Assembly: GCA_009377585.1 (NCBI GenBank)
Contig: WHTS01000048.1
Location: 1-42,527, forward strand
Direction of reading: 5' to 3'
DNA length: 42,527 nt
Source: Betaproteobacteria bacterium
GTDB taxonomy: Bacteria > Pseudomonadota > Gammaproteobacteria > Burkholderiales > WYBJ01
A model generated the notes under the pieces. The model made no database searches and was not told the DNA's origin. It saw nothing but the letters and a program-made list of their open reading frames with translations. This document shows positions 24,781 through 33,231 of the stretch, piece after piece. Position numbers and translations under genes: made by a program. The first letter of the stretch is position 1, and each line of letters begins with the position of its first letter.

Positions 24781-25740
24781 ATGCGTATTCAGCGTCTCGC
24801 GTTTGCGCTCGCATGGGCGCTCGCGGTGGCAATGACTGGCGTCCACGCACAGGACCATCCGTCGAAGGCCGTCCGCTTCCTGGTCGGGTTTGCGCCCGGC
24901 GGCGGCACCGACACACTGTCTCGGCTCATCGCCCCGCATCTCAATACGCTTTGGGGGCAGCCGGTCGTGGTGGAGAATCGCCCGGGCGCCGACGGCTCGA
25001 TCGCAACCGAGCTGGCGGCGCGTGCGGCGCCCGACGGCCATACCATCGTGATGGTCACCAACGCGCACACCATCACGCCGTTCCAGCGCAAACTCGGTTA
25101 CGACCCGGTAAAGGATTTCGCGCCCGTAACCCAGATTGCATCGACGCCCAATCTGCTGCTGGTCCATCCGTCCTTACCGGTACGCAACCTCAAGGAGCTC
25201 ATCGCGCTGGCAAAGCGGCGCCCGGGCGAGCTGAGCTTCGGCTCCAGCGGCACCGGCACTTCGCCGTATCTGGCGATGGAACTGCTCAAGCAGATGGCAG
25301 GCATCGACATGGTCCATGTCCCGTACAAGGGCAGCGGACCCGCGGTTCTCGCTCTCGTCGGCGGCCACATCCAATTGATGTTCGGATCGATAACGTCCAC
25401 CTTGCCGCACGTGCAGGCGAACAGACTGCGCGCAATCGCGGTCAGCAGTTCGAGCCGTCTTCCCATCGCCCCGGAGGTCCCGACGGTCGCCGAATCCGGA
25501 TTATCGGGCTTCGAAGCGCGGACCTGGTACGGCGTGCTCGCGCCCGCCCGAACCCCTTCCGAGATCGTGCAGAAGATCGCTGCCGATATCGGCTCGGTGC
25601 TGCGTCAGCCCGATGTCGCCGGATTCCTCGCCAAATCCGGGTTCGACGCGGTGGCCAACAGCCCCGCCGAGTTCCTGTCCGTCATTCGCTCCGACATGGA
25701 GAAGTGGGGCAAGGTCATCCGTGGTGGCAGCAAGCGATAG
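24781..25740 (+). CDS. Bug/TctC-family periplasmic solute-binding protein
   Basis: The protein has 319 residues. A signal peptide (MRIQRLAFALAWALAVAMTG, cleavage likely after GVHA) is followed by VRFLVGFAPGGGTDTLSRLI, the ligand-loop signature, then VVENRPGADGSIA, GTSPYLAMELLK, VPYKGSGPA and the C-terminal KWGKVI helix, all Bug hallmarks. A strong aggaggaggagagg site lies directly upstream. Family members bind carboxylates; some serve TctAB-type transporters but most are orphan and some act as sensors. No tctAB genes are in the window. Its divergent pairing with the EthD/flavoprotein operon suggests it binds the pathway substrate. Confidence 0.93.
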   Translation: MRIQRLAFALAWALAVAMTGVHAQDHPSKAVRFLVGFAPGGGTDTLSRLIAPHLNTLWGQPVVVENRPGADGSIATELAARAAPDGHTIVMVTNAHTITPFQRKLGYDPVKDFAPVTQIASTPNLLLVHPSLPVRNLKELIALAKRRPGELSFGSSGTGTSPYLAMELLKQMAGIDMVHVPYKGSGPAVLALVGGHIQLMFGSITSTLPHVQANRLRAIAVSSSSRLPIAPEVPTVAESGLSGFEARTWYGVLAPARTPSEIVQKIAADIGSVLRQPDVAGFLAKSGFDAVANSPAEFLSVIRSDMEKWGKVIRGGSKR

Positions 25741-25792
25741 CGCATACGCCCCATGTCACGCCGGGCCCGAATGTACGCGCCACTTCGGCGGC

Positions 25793-26548
25793 TTACTTGC
25801 GGTGGAGAAAAGCCGCGATGGCGGCGCGCGTGTCCTCGTCGCGGTGAAGGCGCTCGGTCTCCGCGATTTCGGCGGCATATCCTTCGGCGCTCGGGGCAAG
25901 CGCGATACAACGCTTGGCCGCCTGCAACGCGGCCCGGGGCAGGCTCGCAAAATGGTGCGCGAGCCCGAGCGCGCGCTCGGCGACTTCGGCTTGCGGCAAC
26001 GCTTCGTGCACGATCCCGAGCCGCAGCGCTTCCGTCGCGCTTATCAGCTCTCCCGCCAGGATCATGCGGCTCGCGATCGCTCGACCCGCGATTCTTGTCA
26101 GGCGCTGCGTGCCGCCGGCGCCCGGTATGAGGCCGATGCGCGTTTCGGTGAGGCCGATGCGCGCATCATCGGCCGCGATGCGCACATCGCACGCCAGCGC
26201 AAGCTCGAGGCCACCGCCGGTCGCGATTCCGTTGATGGCGGCGATCGTGGGCGCGGGAAACCGCTCGAGGCAATCGAATGCTTCCTGCATGACGCGTGCA
26301 AGGGACACCAGGCGCTCGATGGAGGCTTCGTCTCTGCCGGCCGCGTGCATCAGTTTGATGTCCGCGCCCGCACTGAAAAAGCGGCCGCTGGCGCGAAACA
26401 CCAGAGCCGCGCAATCAGGCAGTGCGGCCGCCCGCTCGAGCAAGGCTCGCAGCTCGGCCACGTCGTCGAAGCCCATGGCGTTCGCGGGCGGGCGCGCTAT
26501 GTTGACCAGGAATACTCGCGGGACATCGGCCGAAACGAGCTCGAACAT
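25793..26548 (-). CDS. Enoyl-CoA hydratase (crotonase)
   Basis: The protein has 251 residues, the family's standard length. RPPANAMGFDDV, FFSAGADIK (oxyanion loop), GGGLELALACD with Glu115, and GLTETRIGLIPGAGGTQRL with Glu135 carry both catalytic glutamates, unlike the crotonase-like protein at 14487. It should hydrate a 2-enoyl-CoA to the (S)-3-hydroxyacyl-CoA. It converges on the Bug gene and is divergent from the acyl-CoA dehydrogenase, whose product is its likely substrate. A good promoter lies 36 bases upstream of the start codon (26584-26612). Confidence 0.93.
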   Translation of the reverse strand: MFELVSADVPRVFLVNIARPPANAMGFDDVAELRALLERAAALPDCAALVFRASGRFFSAGADIKLMHAAGRDEASIERLVSLARVMQEAFDCLERFPAPTIAAINGIATGGGLELALACDVRIAADDARIGLTETRIGLIPGAGGTQRLTRIAGRAIASRMILAGELISATEALRLGIVHEALPQAEVAERALGLAHHFASLPRAALQAAKRCIALAPSAEGYAAEIAETERLHRDEDTRAAIAAFLHRK

Positions 26549-26583
26549 CGGGGCGACCGCTCCTTGCCGGGAATCGCGTCCAT

Positions 26584-26612
26584 TGAATACATGCCGCCCC
26601 CTGGACTGTCAA
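26584..26612 (-). promoter_or_regulatory. Sigma70-type promoter for the enoyl-CoA hydratase gene
   Basis: On the minus strand TTGACA (26607-26612) and TATTCA (26584-26589) are separated by exactly 17 bases, 36 bases ahead of the start codon at 26548. The 13-mer caatcgatgcacg starts at 26610 and recurs at 26668 beside the opposing promoter, so it could bind a regulator. Confidence 0.6.
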
Positions 26613-26642
26613 TCGATGCACGAATGGCGCGCTCAACGCGCG

Positions 26643-26671
26643 TTGACAGGGAATGGCGCTTGCGCTCCAAT
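26643..26671 (+). promoter_or_regulatory. Putative promoter for the acyl-CoA dehydrogenase gene
   Basis: TTGACA at 26643-26648 and TCCAAT at 26666-26671 are 17 bases apart on the plus strand. The -10 is imperfect (4 of 6). The REP element at 26719 lies between this promoter and the gene, so it would be transcribed as a structured leader. Confidence 0.45.
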
Positions 26672-26718
26672 CGATGCACGCAGCGCTATCGAGTTCGCAT
26701 GAGTTGCGAAAGGTCTGT

Positions 26719-26815
26719 TGTGGTGAATTGCAAATTCGTCGCAGTTCGTCATTCCCGCGCAAGCGGGAATCCAGAACGAGACTCCGCCTGGACCCCCGCG
26801 TTCGCGGGGGTGACG
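26719..26815. repeat. REP-like double-hairpin element, copy C
   Basis: It has the same leader (tgtggtga, aaattcgtcg), the attcccgc/gcgggaat hairpin and the cccccgcg/cgcggggg hairpin as copy A at 21787. It sits in the 5' leader of the acyl-CoA dehydrogenase gene and is open in that gene's frame, reading FPRKRESR. Confidence 0.8.
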
Positions 26816-26835
26816 AATTTCTCCCCAGGTCGGCA

Positions 26836-28032
26836 TTGAACGCGCACGCAGCTGACTGGTCGAGCGAGCTCGATTCGAGCTACCTCGACTGGCCGTTCTT
26901 CGACGACAGCCACCGCCGGCTCGCACGCGACCTGGCGCACTGGGCGGACGGGAATCTGGACGCCTCGGCGAGCGCCGAAGGCGACGCGGCGCGAACGGTG
27001 AGCGACCTCGTGCGCCGGCTCGGCGCGGGCGGCTGGCTGCGCTACGTCGTGCCGAGCGCGCAGGGCGGTGTTATGCCGCGGCTCGACGTTCGCAGCCTGT
27101 GCCTCATCCGCGAGATCCTGGCGCGTCACGCCGGGCTCGCCGACTTTGCGTTCGCGATGCAAGGTCTGGGCAGCGGCGCCATCACCTTGTTCGGAACGCC
27201 GGAGCTGCAACAGCGTTACTTGCCGGCTGTCGCGAGCGGCGACCGGATCGCTGCCTTTGCGCTCTCCGAGCCGCTGGCAGGATCGGACGTCGCCGCGCTC
27301 GCGACGGCCGCGCGCCGCGACGGGGACCACTTCGTTCTCGACGGCGTCAAGACCTGGATCTCGAACGCGGGAATCGCGGCGCAGTACCTCGTGTTCGCAC
27401 GCACCGGAGAACAGCCGGGCGCCAAGGGATTGTCGGCGTTCGTCGTCGACGCCAACACGCCGGGCCTGAGCGTGACGGAGCGCATCGAAGTGATCGCACC
27501 GCACCCGCTGGGCACATTGCGCTTCGACAATTGCCGCGTGCCGGCCGCCAATCTGCTGGGAAAGGCCGGTGACGGCTTCCGCATCGCGATGGCGACGCTC
27601 GATGTATTCCGGGCAACCGTCGGGGCTGCGGCACTCGGCTTTGCGCGCCGTGCGCTGGCGGAGACGCTCGGGCACGTGCGGAATCGAACGCTGTTCGGCA
27701 GCCGACTCTCCGACATGCAAGCCACACGCATGCGGGTGAGCGATATGGCGCTGGAGGTCGATTCAGCGGCATTGCTCGTGTACCGTGCCGCGTGGGCGAA
27801 GGATCGAGGCGCCGAGCGGGTGACGCGGGAAGCGTCGATGGCAAAGCTGCATGCGACGGAAGCCGCCCAGCGCGTGATCGATTCGGCGGTGCAACTGTTC
27901 GGGGGACTCGGCGTGACGTCCGGCAGCGCAGTCGAGCGCCTCTATCGGGAGATCCGGCCGTTGCGCATTTACGAGGGTACGAGCGAGATACAGAAGCTCA
28001 TCATCGCCAATCAGCTATTAGGCACGGATTGA
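26836..28032 (+). CDS. Acyl-CoA dehydrogenase family protein
   Basis: The protein has 398 residues if started at the TTG at 26836, which follows ccaggt. A longer in-frame start at 26653 would translate the REP element, which is unlikely. [15 protein letters not shown] is the FAD/substrate signature, [16 protein letters not shown] the middle beta-domain, [18 protein letters not shown] the C-terminal helix bundle, and [12 protein letters not shown] holds the catalytic glutamate (about Glu380) as in MCAD. It oxidises a saturated acyl-CoA to the 2-enoyl-CoA, passing electrons to ETF. It is divergent from an enoyl-CoA hydratase, giving consecutive beta-oxidation steps. Confidence 0.92.
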   Translation: MNAHAADWSSELDSSYLDWPFFDDSHRRLARDLAHWADGNLDASASAEGDAARTVSDLVRRLGAGGWLRYVVPSAQGGVMPRLDVRSLCLIREILARHAGLADFAFAMQGLGSGAITLFGTPELQQRYLPAVASGDRIAAFALSEPLAGSDVAALATAARRDGDHFVLDGVKTWISNAGIAAQYLVFARTGEQPGAKGLSAFVVDANTPGLSVTERIEVIAPHPLGTLRFDNCRVPAANLLGKAGDGFRIAMATLDVFRATVGAAALGFARRALAETLGHVRNRTLFGSRLSDMQATRMRVSDMALEVDSAALLVYRAAWAKDRGAERVTREASMAKLHATEAAQRVIDSAVQLFGGLGVTSGSAVERLYREIRPLRIYEGTSEIQKLIIANQLLGTD

Positions 28033-28151
28033 GACCGCGCCAGGCGGCCTCCCATCAAGGCCATCGTGTCGAGCATGCCGAGCGCAGAGCGAATCGGCGC
28101 ACACACGCGGGCCACGCTGTCCACGCATTGTGAGATTCAGGAGGTGTAGCC

Positions 28152-28967
28152 ATGCCAACCTTGAAAGTTTCCCCCGATCTGGATCTGTTCTACCGCGACG
28201 ACGACTTTACCGACCCATGGTCGACGCCGGAGACGATCCTGATGCTGCACGGCAACTCTGAAAGTGGCGCTGTATGGTATGGCTGGATGCCCGTGCTGGC
28301 GCGACACTTTCGAATCGTGCGGCCGGACATGCGCGGCTTCGGCCAGTCGACCCCCATGCCCGCCGACTTTCCCTGGTCGGTCGATCGCATCATCGACGAT
28401 TACATCGCGCTCATGGATCATCTGCGCATCGAGCGCTTTCATCTGATCGGCGCCAAGGTGAGTGGCGGCATTTCGCTTGCGTTCGCGGCGCGGCACCCGG
28501 ATCGGGTGCAGACGCTGGTCTCTCTTTCGCCGCCTGTGCGTGGGGCGGACGACAAAGACCGTTATCTGTCCTGGCTCGATCACATCAAGCGCCACGGCGT
28601 CGAGAGCTGGGCGCGCATGACCATGGGGAAGCGTCTGGGCAGTGCTTTTCCGCCCGAGGGTGTCGAGTGGTGGATCAAATTGATGGGACGAACCGCGCAA
28701 TCCACCCAGATCGGGTTCATCGGCGCGGTGCCGAGCGTCGACGTCACTCCCGGATTGTCGAGCATTCGCTGTCCGACGCTTGTTGTCACGACCGCGGGTA
28801 GCGCGCTGCATCCGCCGGAGCAACTGCGCCAATGGCAGGTCATGATCCCGAGCTCGGAGCTTCTCGTCGTGCCGGGCGATTCCTATCACGTCTCGGCAAC
28901 GGCCGCTGAATCTTGCGCGCAGGCAGCGCTAGCGTTCATCCGGCAATCGCAGTCACAGCGGCCTTGA
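28152..28967 (+). CDS. Alpha/beta-hydrolase-fold protein with Lys at the nucleophile position
   Basis: The protein has 271 residues with an ideal ggaggtgtag ribosome site. ILMLHGNSESG (oxyanion loop), VRPDMRGFGQST, and the C-terminal GDSYHVSATA holding the catalytic His follow the usual hydrolase order. The nucleophile elbow, normally GxSxG before a helix ending FAARHP, reads LIGAKVSGGISLAFAARHP: Lys102 stands where Ser is expected, with Ser104 two residues later. The acid-residue region (GSALHPP) also lacks an obvious Asp. It may be a non-hydrolytic member of the fold or a lyase-like enzyme. It follows the acyl-CoA dehydrogenase after 119 bp. Confidence 0.85.
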   Translation: MPTLKVSPDLDLFYRDDDFTDPWSTPETILMLHGNSESGAVWYGWMPVLARHFRIVRPDMRGFGQSTPMPADFPWSVDRIIDDYIALMDHLRIERFHLIGAKVSGGISLAFAARHPDRVQTLVSLSPPVRGADDKDRYLSWLDHIKRHGVESWARMTMGKRLGSAFPPEGVEWWIKLMGRTAQSTQIGFIGAVPSVDVTPGLSSIRCPTLVVTTAGSALHPPEQLRQWQVMIPSSELLVVPGDSYHVSATAAESCAQAALAFIRQSQSQRP

Positions 28968-29059
28968 ACGCGACGGTTTGGATCGGTCGAACGGTGCGCC
29001 CGGGTTGGCCGCCCCCTGGCTCCCCGCCTGCGCGTGAGCGACATGAGTTTTTCGAACAG

Positions 29060-29890
29060 CTAACAGGGCTTCGTACCGGCGATGGTGACGCGATGCCCGT
29101 AGCGCCTCTGGGGATAGTAGTCCCACATCGCCAGGTGCATGGTGCAGCGGTTGTCCCAGAAGGCAATCGAATTGGGCTGCCACTTGAAACGGCATTTGAG
29201 ATCGTCCCGCTCCGAGTGCCGGTAAAGCATCTCGAGCAGGGCATCGCTTTCCAGGCGCGACATGCCGACGATGTGCGAAGTGAAATTCCGATTGACGAAG
29301 AGCGCCCTTCGTCCGGTCACCGGATGCGTGCGCACCACCGGGTGCTCGGCGCGGGGAAGGTCTCCGGTCACGTTCTTGCCTTGCCGGACCCGGTACACCC
29401 TGTCGCCGTCATGCACTGCCGTCAGGCCGTCGATGAGGCTGCGCACCGGGGCCGACAGGGTGTCGTAGGCCCGGTACATGTTGATGAAGAGGGTGTCTCC
29501 ACCGTCATTGTCGGGGATCTTGTGCAGGTAGAGGATGGAGCCCATGGGCGGAATCGGGTTGCAGGTGACATCGGAATGCCAGACCTCGCCTGCCACGTAC
29601 TTCGAATTTTCATCCGCCTTGATCTCGATGATCTCCGGATGCCCTTCCATGCGGGTGGTCGGATGGATGTCCAGGCTGCCGAATCGACGCCCGAACGCCT
29701 TGTGCTGCTCGATGGTCAGGTGCTGATCACGAAAGAAGATCACCAGATGACGCATCAGCGCCGAGTGGATTTCGTCGAACTGCTGTCCGGTCAGCGATCG
29801 GCTCAGATCGACCCCGAAGATCTCCGCGCCTATGGTCGGCGTGAGTGGCCTGACCTGGATCGTCTGGAATTCGATTCGGTCGTCGGGCAT
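29060..29890 (-). CDS. TauD/TfdA-family Fe(II)/2-oxoglutarate dioxygenase
   Basis: The protein has 276 residues. VWHSDVT places His105 and Asp107 of the HxD metal motif; DNRCTMHLAMWDYYP gives the distal His252; RRYGHRVTIAG supplies the arginine that binds 2-oxoglutarate. The N-terminal LTPTIGAEIFGVDLSRSLT and HLVIFFRDQHLT are typical TauD/TfdA. It hydroxylates an unactivated carbon or cleaves an ether or sulfonate, with 2-oxoglutarate giving succinate. Its ggagga ribosome site is good. It lies between a hydrolase-like gene and a second Bug gene and so is probably an oxygen-dependent entry or side-chain step of the locus. Taurine itself is not implied. Confidence 0.92.
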   Translation of the reverse strand: MPDDRIEFQTIQVRPLTPTIGAEIFGVDLSRSLTGQQFDEIHSALMRHLVIFFRDQHLTIEQHKAFGRRFGSLDIHPTTRMEGHPEIIEIKADENSKYVAGEVWHSDVTCNPIPPMGSILYLHKIPDNDGGDTLFINMYRAYDTLSAPVRSLIDGLTAVHDGDRVYRVRQGKNVTGDLPRAEHPVVRTHPVTGRRALFVNRNFTSHIVGMSRLESDALLEMLYRHSERDDLKCRFKWQPNSIAFWDNRCTMHLAMWDYYPQRRYGHRVTIAGTKPC

Positions 29891-29930
29891 CGCCGTTGTC
29901 CTCCGAGGTCAGGGAAAGCCTGTTGAAACC

Positions 29931-29953
29931 ATTCCCGTGCAAACGGGAATCCA
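29931..29953. repeat. REP-like element, half copy
   Basis: The segment attcccgtgcaaacgggaat plus ccag is one hairpin of the REP-type element seen at 21787, 21912 and 26719, with two compensating changes (gtg/aac). The second hairpin is missing. Confidence 0.65.
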
Positions 29954-30005
29954 GACCAAAGCGGGCTGTGTGCTGTCAGTGGGCCGTCGGCCTGCGCAAA
30001 CACCG

Positions 30006-30992
30006 CTACTTGAACTCGAGCTTCGCGTCCGCGATCACCTTGCCCCAGCGCTGCATGCCTTCACGCACGTCCGCAGCGAGCTGCTCGGGCGTGCTCGGCG
30101 CGATTTCCAGTCCGGCCGCGGTCAAGCGCTCCCGGATGGGCGGGCTGGCGAGCACGCGGCCGATTTCGCCGTTGAGCCGCGATACGATGTCCCGCGGCAG
30201 CTTCGCCGGCCCGAACACGCCGATCCAGTGATAGAACTCGTAGCCGACCAAACCCGATTCGATCAGCGTCGGCACCTCAGGTAAGGTCCACCAGCGCTTG
30301 CCCGAGGTCACGGCGATGACGCGCGCGCGACCCGCCTTGGCCTGCGGCAGGATCGACGAGGCGCCCACCATCGCGAGCTGCAGCTGTCCACCCGCCAGGT
30401 CGATGATGGCCTGGCCGGCGCCCTTGTAGGGGATGTGGGTGATGTCCATTCCCGTCGCCTGTTTGAGCATCTCGCTGAAGAGGTGCTGCGAAGTACCGAG
30501 GCCGGAGGTCGCGTACGACACCGCGCCGGCCTTCGACTTGGCATAGTCGATCAGCTCTTTCATGGTACGCACGGGGATGGCGGCATTCACGGCAATCGCC
30601 ATCGGCTGGCGCGTCATGTTGGTGATGGGCGCGAAGCTGGTGCGCGGATCGAAGGGCAGTTTCTTGTACGAAAACGGCAGCACGGTGAGCGCATCGGGCG
30701 CGGTCGTGATGGTATGGCCGTCCGGATTGGCGCGCGCGACCAGATCGTACGCGATGGTACCGGTAGCGCCCGGCCGGTTGTCGACGACGAACTGCTGACC
30801 CAGCGCCGCACCGAGCGGCTCGGCGACGGTACGCGTCACCAGATCGGTTGCCCCGCCCGGAACGTAGGGGACCATCCAGCGCACGGGGCGCTGCGGCTGC
30901 CAGCTTTGCGCGGAGACCTGCGTCACAGGACCCGCGGCAAGCACGATCAGCGTGAGCCGGATGCACACCGGCGGAATCGATGCGGTTCTCAT
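30006..30992 (-). CDS. Bug/TctC-family periplasmic solute-binding protein
   Basis: The protein has 328 residues. A signal peptide (RLTLIVLAAGPVTQVSA, cleavage near VSA-QSW) is followed by VRWMVPYVPGGATDLVTRTV, VVDNRPGATGTIA, GTSQHLFSEMLKQ, IPYKGAGQA and RWGKVIADA, all Bug-family signatures. It is not a close copy of the Bug protein at 24781, so a different carboxylate ligand is likely. gggagga lies 12 bases upstream of the ATG. Its upstream region is only about 100 bp before the trbI junction at about 31090, so its original promoter may have been replaced or truncated by the mobile-element insertion. Confidence 0.93.
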   Translation of the reverse strand: MRTASIPPVCIRLTLIVLAAGPVTQVSAQSWQPQRPVRWMVPYVPGGATDLVTRTVAEPLGAALGQQFVVDNRPGATGTIAYDLVARANPDGHTITTAPDALTVLPFSYKKLPFDPRTSFAPITNMTRQPMAIAVNAAIPVRTMKELIDYAKSKAGAVSYATSGLGTSQHLFSEMLKQATGMDITHIPYKGAGQAIIDLAGGQLQLAMVGASSILPQAKAGRARVIAVTSGKRWWTLPEVPTLIESGLVGYEFYHWIGVFGPAKLPRDIVSRLNGEIGRVLASPPIRERLTAAGLEIAPSTPEQLAADVREGMQRWGKVIADAKLEFK

Positions 30993-31066
30993 GATGCGGC
31001 TACTCCTCCCAAGAGCGGATGGCGCGACGCCCTTCGCGAGGCGAACGCGGCGGCGTTCGATGCCAG

Positions 31067-32026
31067 ATGAAACGGAACGATAGCACGAGACCGGTGCGCG
31101 ACTACAGCGGCGTTCCCCAATTGGGTCCGCCGCTCCCGGGCGACCTCGGGCGACCCATCCTCGGCGCGCAAAATCGCGGCCAGCCGAACCAGCCCAATCC
31201 GGGCCTGAGCGCGGAGGAGCAGCGGCGCCTGCAGGAGATCGAGACCGCCCGCGTCAGCAGGCTCTTCAGCGGCACCGAGAACCGGCCAATGGCCTCGACA
31301 GGCCCCGGCGCCGCGACGATCGCGCCACCGCCGGCGCCCGACCTAGCCGGCCTCGGCCTCGCGCCGCAACCGACGACCCCATCGGCCGAGGACCGGCAGC
31401 TCGCATTTCTCAATGCGGCAACCGATCGGCGCACGGTCGCACCAGATCGCGTCGCCGCGCCGGCGTCGCCCTACATCCTCCAGGCGGGCGCCGTGATCGC
31501 GGCGGCGCTCATTACCGGCATCCACTCGGATCTCCCCGGCCAGATCACCGCGCAAGTGACGGAGAACATCTACGACAGCCCGACAGGCCGAATCCTACTA
31601 GTGCCGCAGGGCACGCGCGTGATTGGCCAGTACAACAACAGCGTTCAGTTCGGTCAAAGCCGCGTGCTCCTGGTCTGGAACCGGCTGATCTTCCCAAACG
31701 GTCGCTCCATTGTGCTCGAGCGCCAGCCGGGCGCCGACGTCGAGGGCTACGCGGGCCTGCAAGACGGCGTCGACTACCATTGGTGGGATCTCGCAAAGGC
31801 GGCCGGCCTCTCGACGCTGCTGAGCGTCGGCGCCGAGCTCGCGACCAATGACGACGATCGCTTGATTCAGGCGATCCGCAACGGTGGCCAGGACACGATT
31901 AATGATGCCGGCCAGCAGATCATCCGTCGGCAGCTCAATGTCGCACCGACGCTGACCATCCGGCCCGGCTTCCCGGTCCGCGTGATTGTCACGCGGGATC
32001 TGGTGCTCGAACCCTACGGAGGCTAG
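31067..32026 (+). pseudogene. trbI: 5'-truncated TrbI/VirB10 conjugation protein
   Basis: Family similarity begins abruptly at about 31094 (RDYSGVPQLGPPLPGDLGRP) and runs to the C-terminus: QITAQVTENIYDSPTGRILL, PQGTRVIGQYNN, ERQPGADVEGYAGL and IRPGFPVRVIVTRDL. TrbI is a VirB10-like channel scaffold spanning inner membrane to outer membrane. Full-length TrbI has a cytoplasmic segment and one transmembrane helix in its first 90 residues or so; both are missing, leaving about 310 codons of periplasmic domain. ATG codons at 31019 and 31067 could start translation but the product could not be anchored. The junction marks the edge of a conjugative element fragment. Confidence 0.85.
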
Positions 32027-32029
32027 CCG

Positions 32030-32290
32030 ATGGGCAAGCTAAAGCTCGGACCGCTCGAATACGACAAGCCAGTGAAGATTTCGGTGGAGCTACCCGCTGC
32101 GCTTCACCGCGATCTCCTCGCATATGCGGAAATCCTTGGTCGCGAAAATGGGCAAGCCGTCGAGCCGGCTAAGCTGGTCGCACCGATGGTCGCGCGTTTC
32201 ATCGCGACGGATCGGGGGTTTGCGAAGATGCGCCACGCGAGCCGTTCCCGTTCGCAACAGGCGGGCAGCGCTCCTCCAAAAGCCGAATGA
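32030..32290 (+). CDS. DUF2274 family protein of conjugation operons
   Basis: The protein has 86 residues, starting three bases after the trbI stop with ggagg 10 bases ahead. KLKLGPLEYDKPVKISVELP, LHRDLLAYAEIL and KLVAPMVARFIATDRGFAK match the DUF2274 family, which is regularly encoded next to trbI in Tn4371/Trb-type elements. Its fold looks like a ribbon-helix-helix or MetJ-like small protein, so it could regulate transfer genes; this is inference. The 3' end overlaps the LysR gene on the other strand by 92 bp. Confidence 0.82.
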   Translation: MGKLKLGPLEYDKPVKISVELPAALHRDLLAYAEILGRENGQAVEPAKLVAPMVARFIATDRGFAKMRHASRSRSQQAGSAPPKAE

Positions 32291-33155
32291 AATTCCGGAG
32301 CGCCGGATTGTCGTCGCCGTCCTTCCAAAAGGCGTGATAACCAATCCGGGTCGAGCCGTTGCCGTCGCGGGCTTCGCGATAGACCACCCCGGCAAAACTG
32401 GCGCCCATACACGCCTCGCACATCAGGCTGACGCCGCGGCCGGCACCGACCAAGCTCTTGATGTTTTCCGGACTGACGTCATGCTTTACGACGTCCGGCC
32501 GGTCGCCTGGTGAAGCCAGCTTCGAGATGAGGATTTCTTGAATCTCCGGGCCGGGATCGCGCTCGCTCAACAGGAACCGCTCGCGCTTCAAGTCGGTCCA
32601 ATAGATGATTTCGTTCGCTGCCAACGGATGATCCTCGGGTAGCGCAACGATGATCCGTTCGCTCCACAGAACCATTGATCGGCCACAATCCGGAGCAGGT
32701 TCACCCGTTACAATCGCGACGTCGATCATACCGCTTTGGATGCCGCTGCAGAGTCGTGAACGCGACCCTTCGATCGCACTGATCTCCACCTGCGGAAAGC
32801 GTCGTGCATATTCGACAAGCGTGGCGCGCAGATTGCCAGCTGAAAGGGACGTGTAGAAGCCGATTGTCAAGTATCCGGCTTCGCCGCGCCCGACGGACTT
32901 GGCGCCATCAACTACGGTCTGCAGTTCGTCTAGAATCCGCCGAACACCACCAACGAAGTCGCTGCCGGCCGATGTCGGCCGCACGCCACCATTTGTACGC
33001 TCAAACAACGTGACGCCGAGTTGCTCTTCAAGATAACGTATTCGGCGGCTCAGACTAGATTGCTTCAGCACGAGCGAATCGGCCGCCTTGCGAAAACTCC
33101 CACAGCGTTCCGCCGCCTCCGCGTAGCGCAGATGCTTGAGTTCAATTGGCACCAT
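32199..33155 (-). CDS. LysR-family transcriptional regulator
   Basis: The protein has 318 residues from the ATG at 33155 (MVPIELKHLRYAEAAERCGS); an ATG at 33170 is also possible. The HTH is FRKAADSLVLKQSSLSRRIR, followed by YLEEQLGVTLFERTNGGVRP, typical of LysR. The effector domain follows (GYLTIGFYTSLSAGNLRATL). Upstream frames from 33338 have no family similarity. Its C-terminal 30 codons overlap DUF2274 convergently, an arrangement consistent with genes at the end of a conjugation operon. The target is unknown; no divergent partner gene is adjacent because a decayed membrane gene follows. Confidence 0.9.
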   Translation of the reverse strand: MVPIELKHLRYAEAAERCGSFRKAADSLVLKQSSLSRRIRYLEEQLGVTLFERTNGGVRPTSAGSDFVGGVRRILDELQTVVDGAKSVGRGEAGYLTIGFYTSLSAGNLRATLVEYARRFPQVEISAIEGSRSRLCSGIQSGMIDVAIVTGEPAPDCGRSMVLWSERIIVALPEDHPLAANEIIYWTDLKRERFLLSERDPGPEIQEILISKLASPGDRPDVVKHDVSPENIKSLVGAGRGVSLMCEACMGASFAGVVYREARDGNGSTRIGYHAFWKDGDDNPALRNFIRLLEERCPPVANGNGSRGASSQTPDPSR

Positions 33156-33231
33156 CCAACTCGCATACATGGTCCGTCCGCTCAGCCGGACCGGGTTCGC
33201 GCAAACCGAGACCAAGCAGGCGTCGCTGCAT

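Noticed and set aside
26653-26835. N-terminal extension of the acyl-CoA dehydrogenase through the REP element
   Set aside because: The extension translates REP copy C; family length fits the TTG start at 26836.
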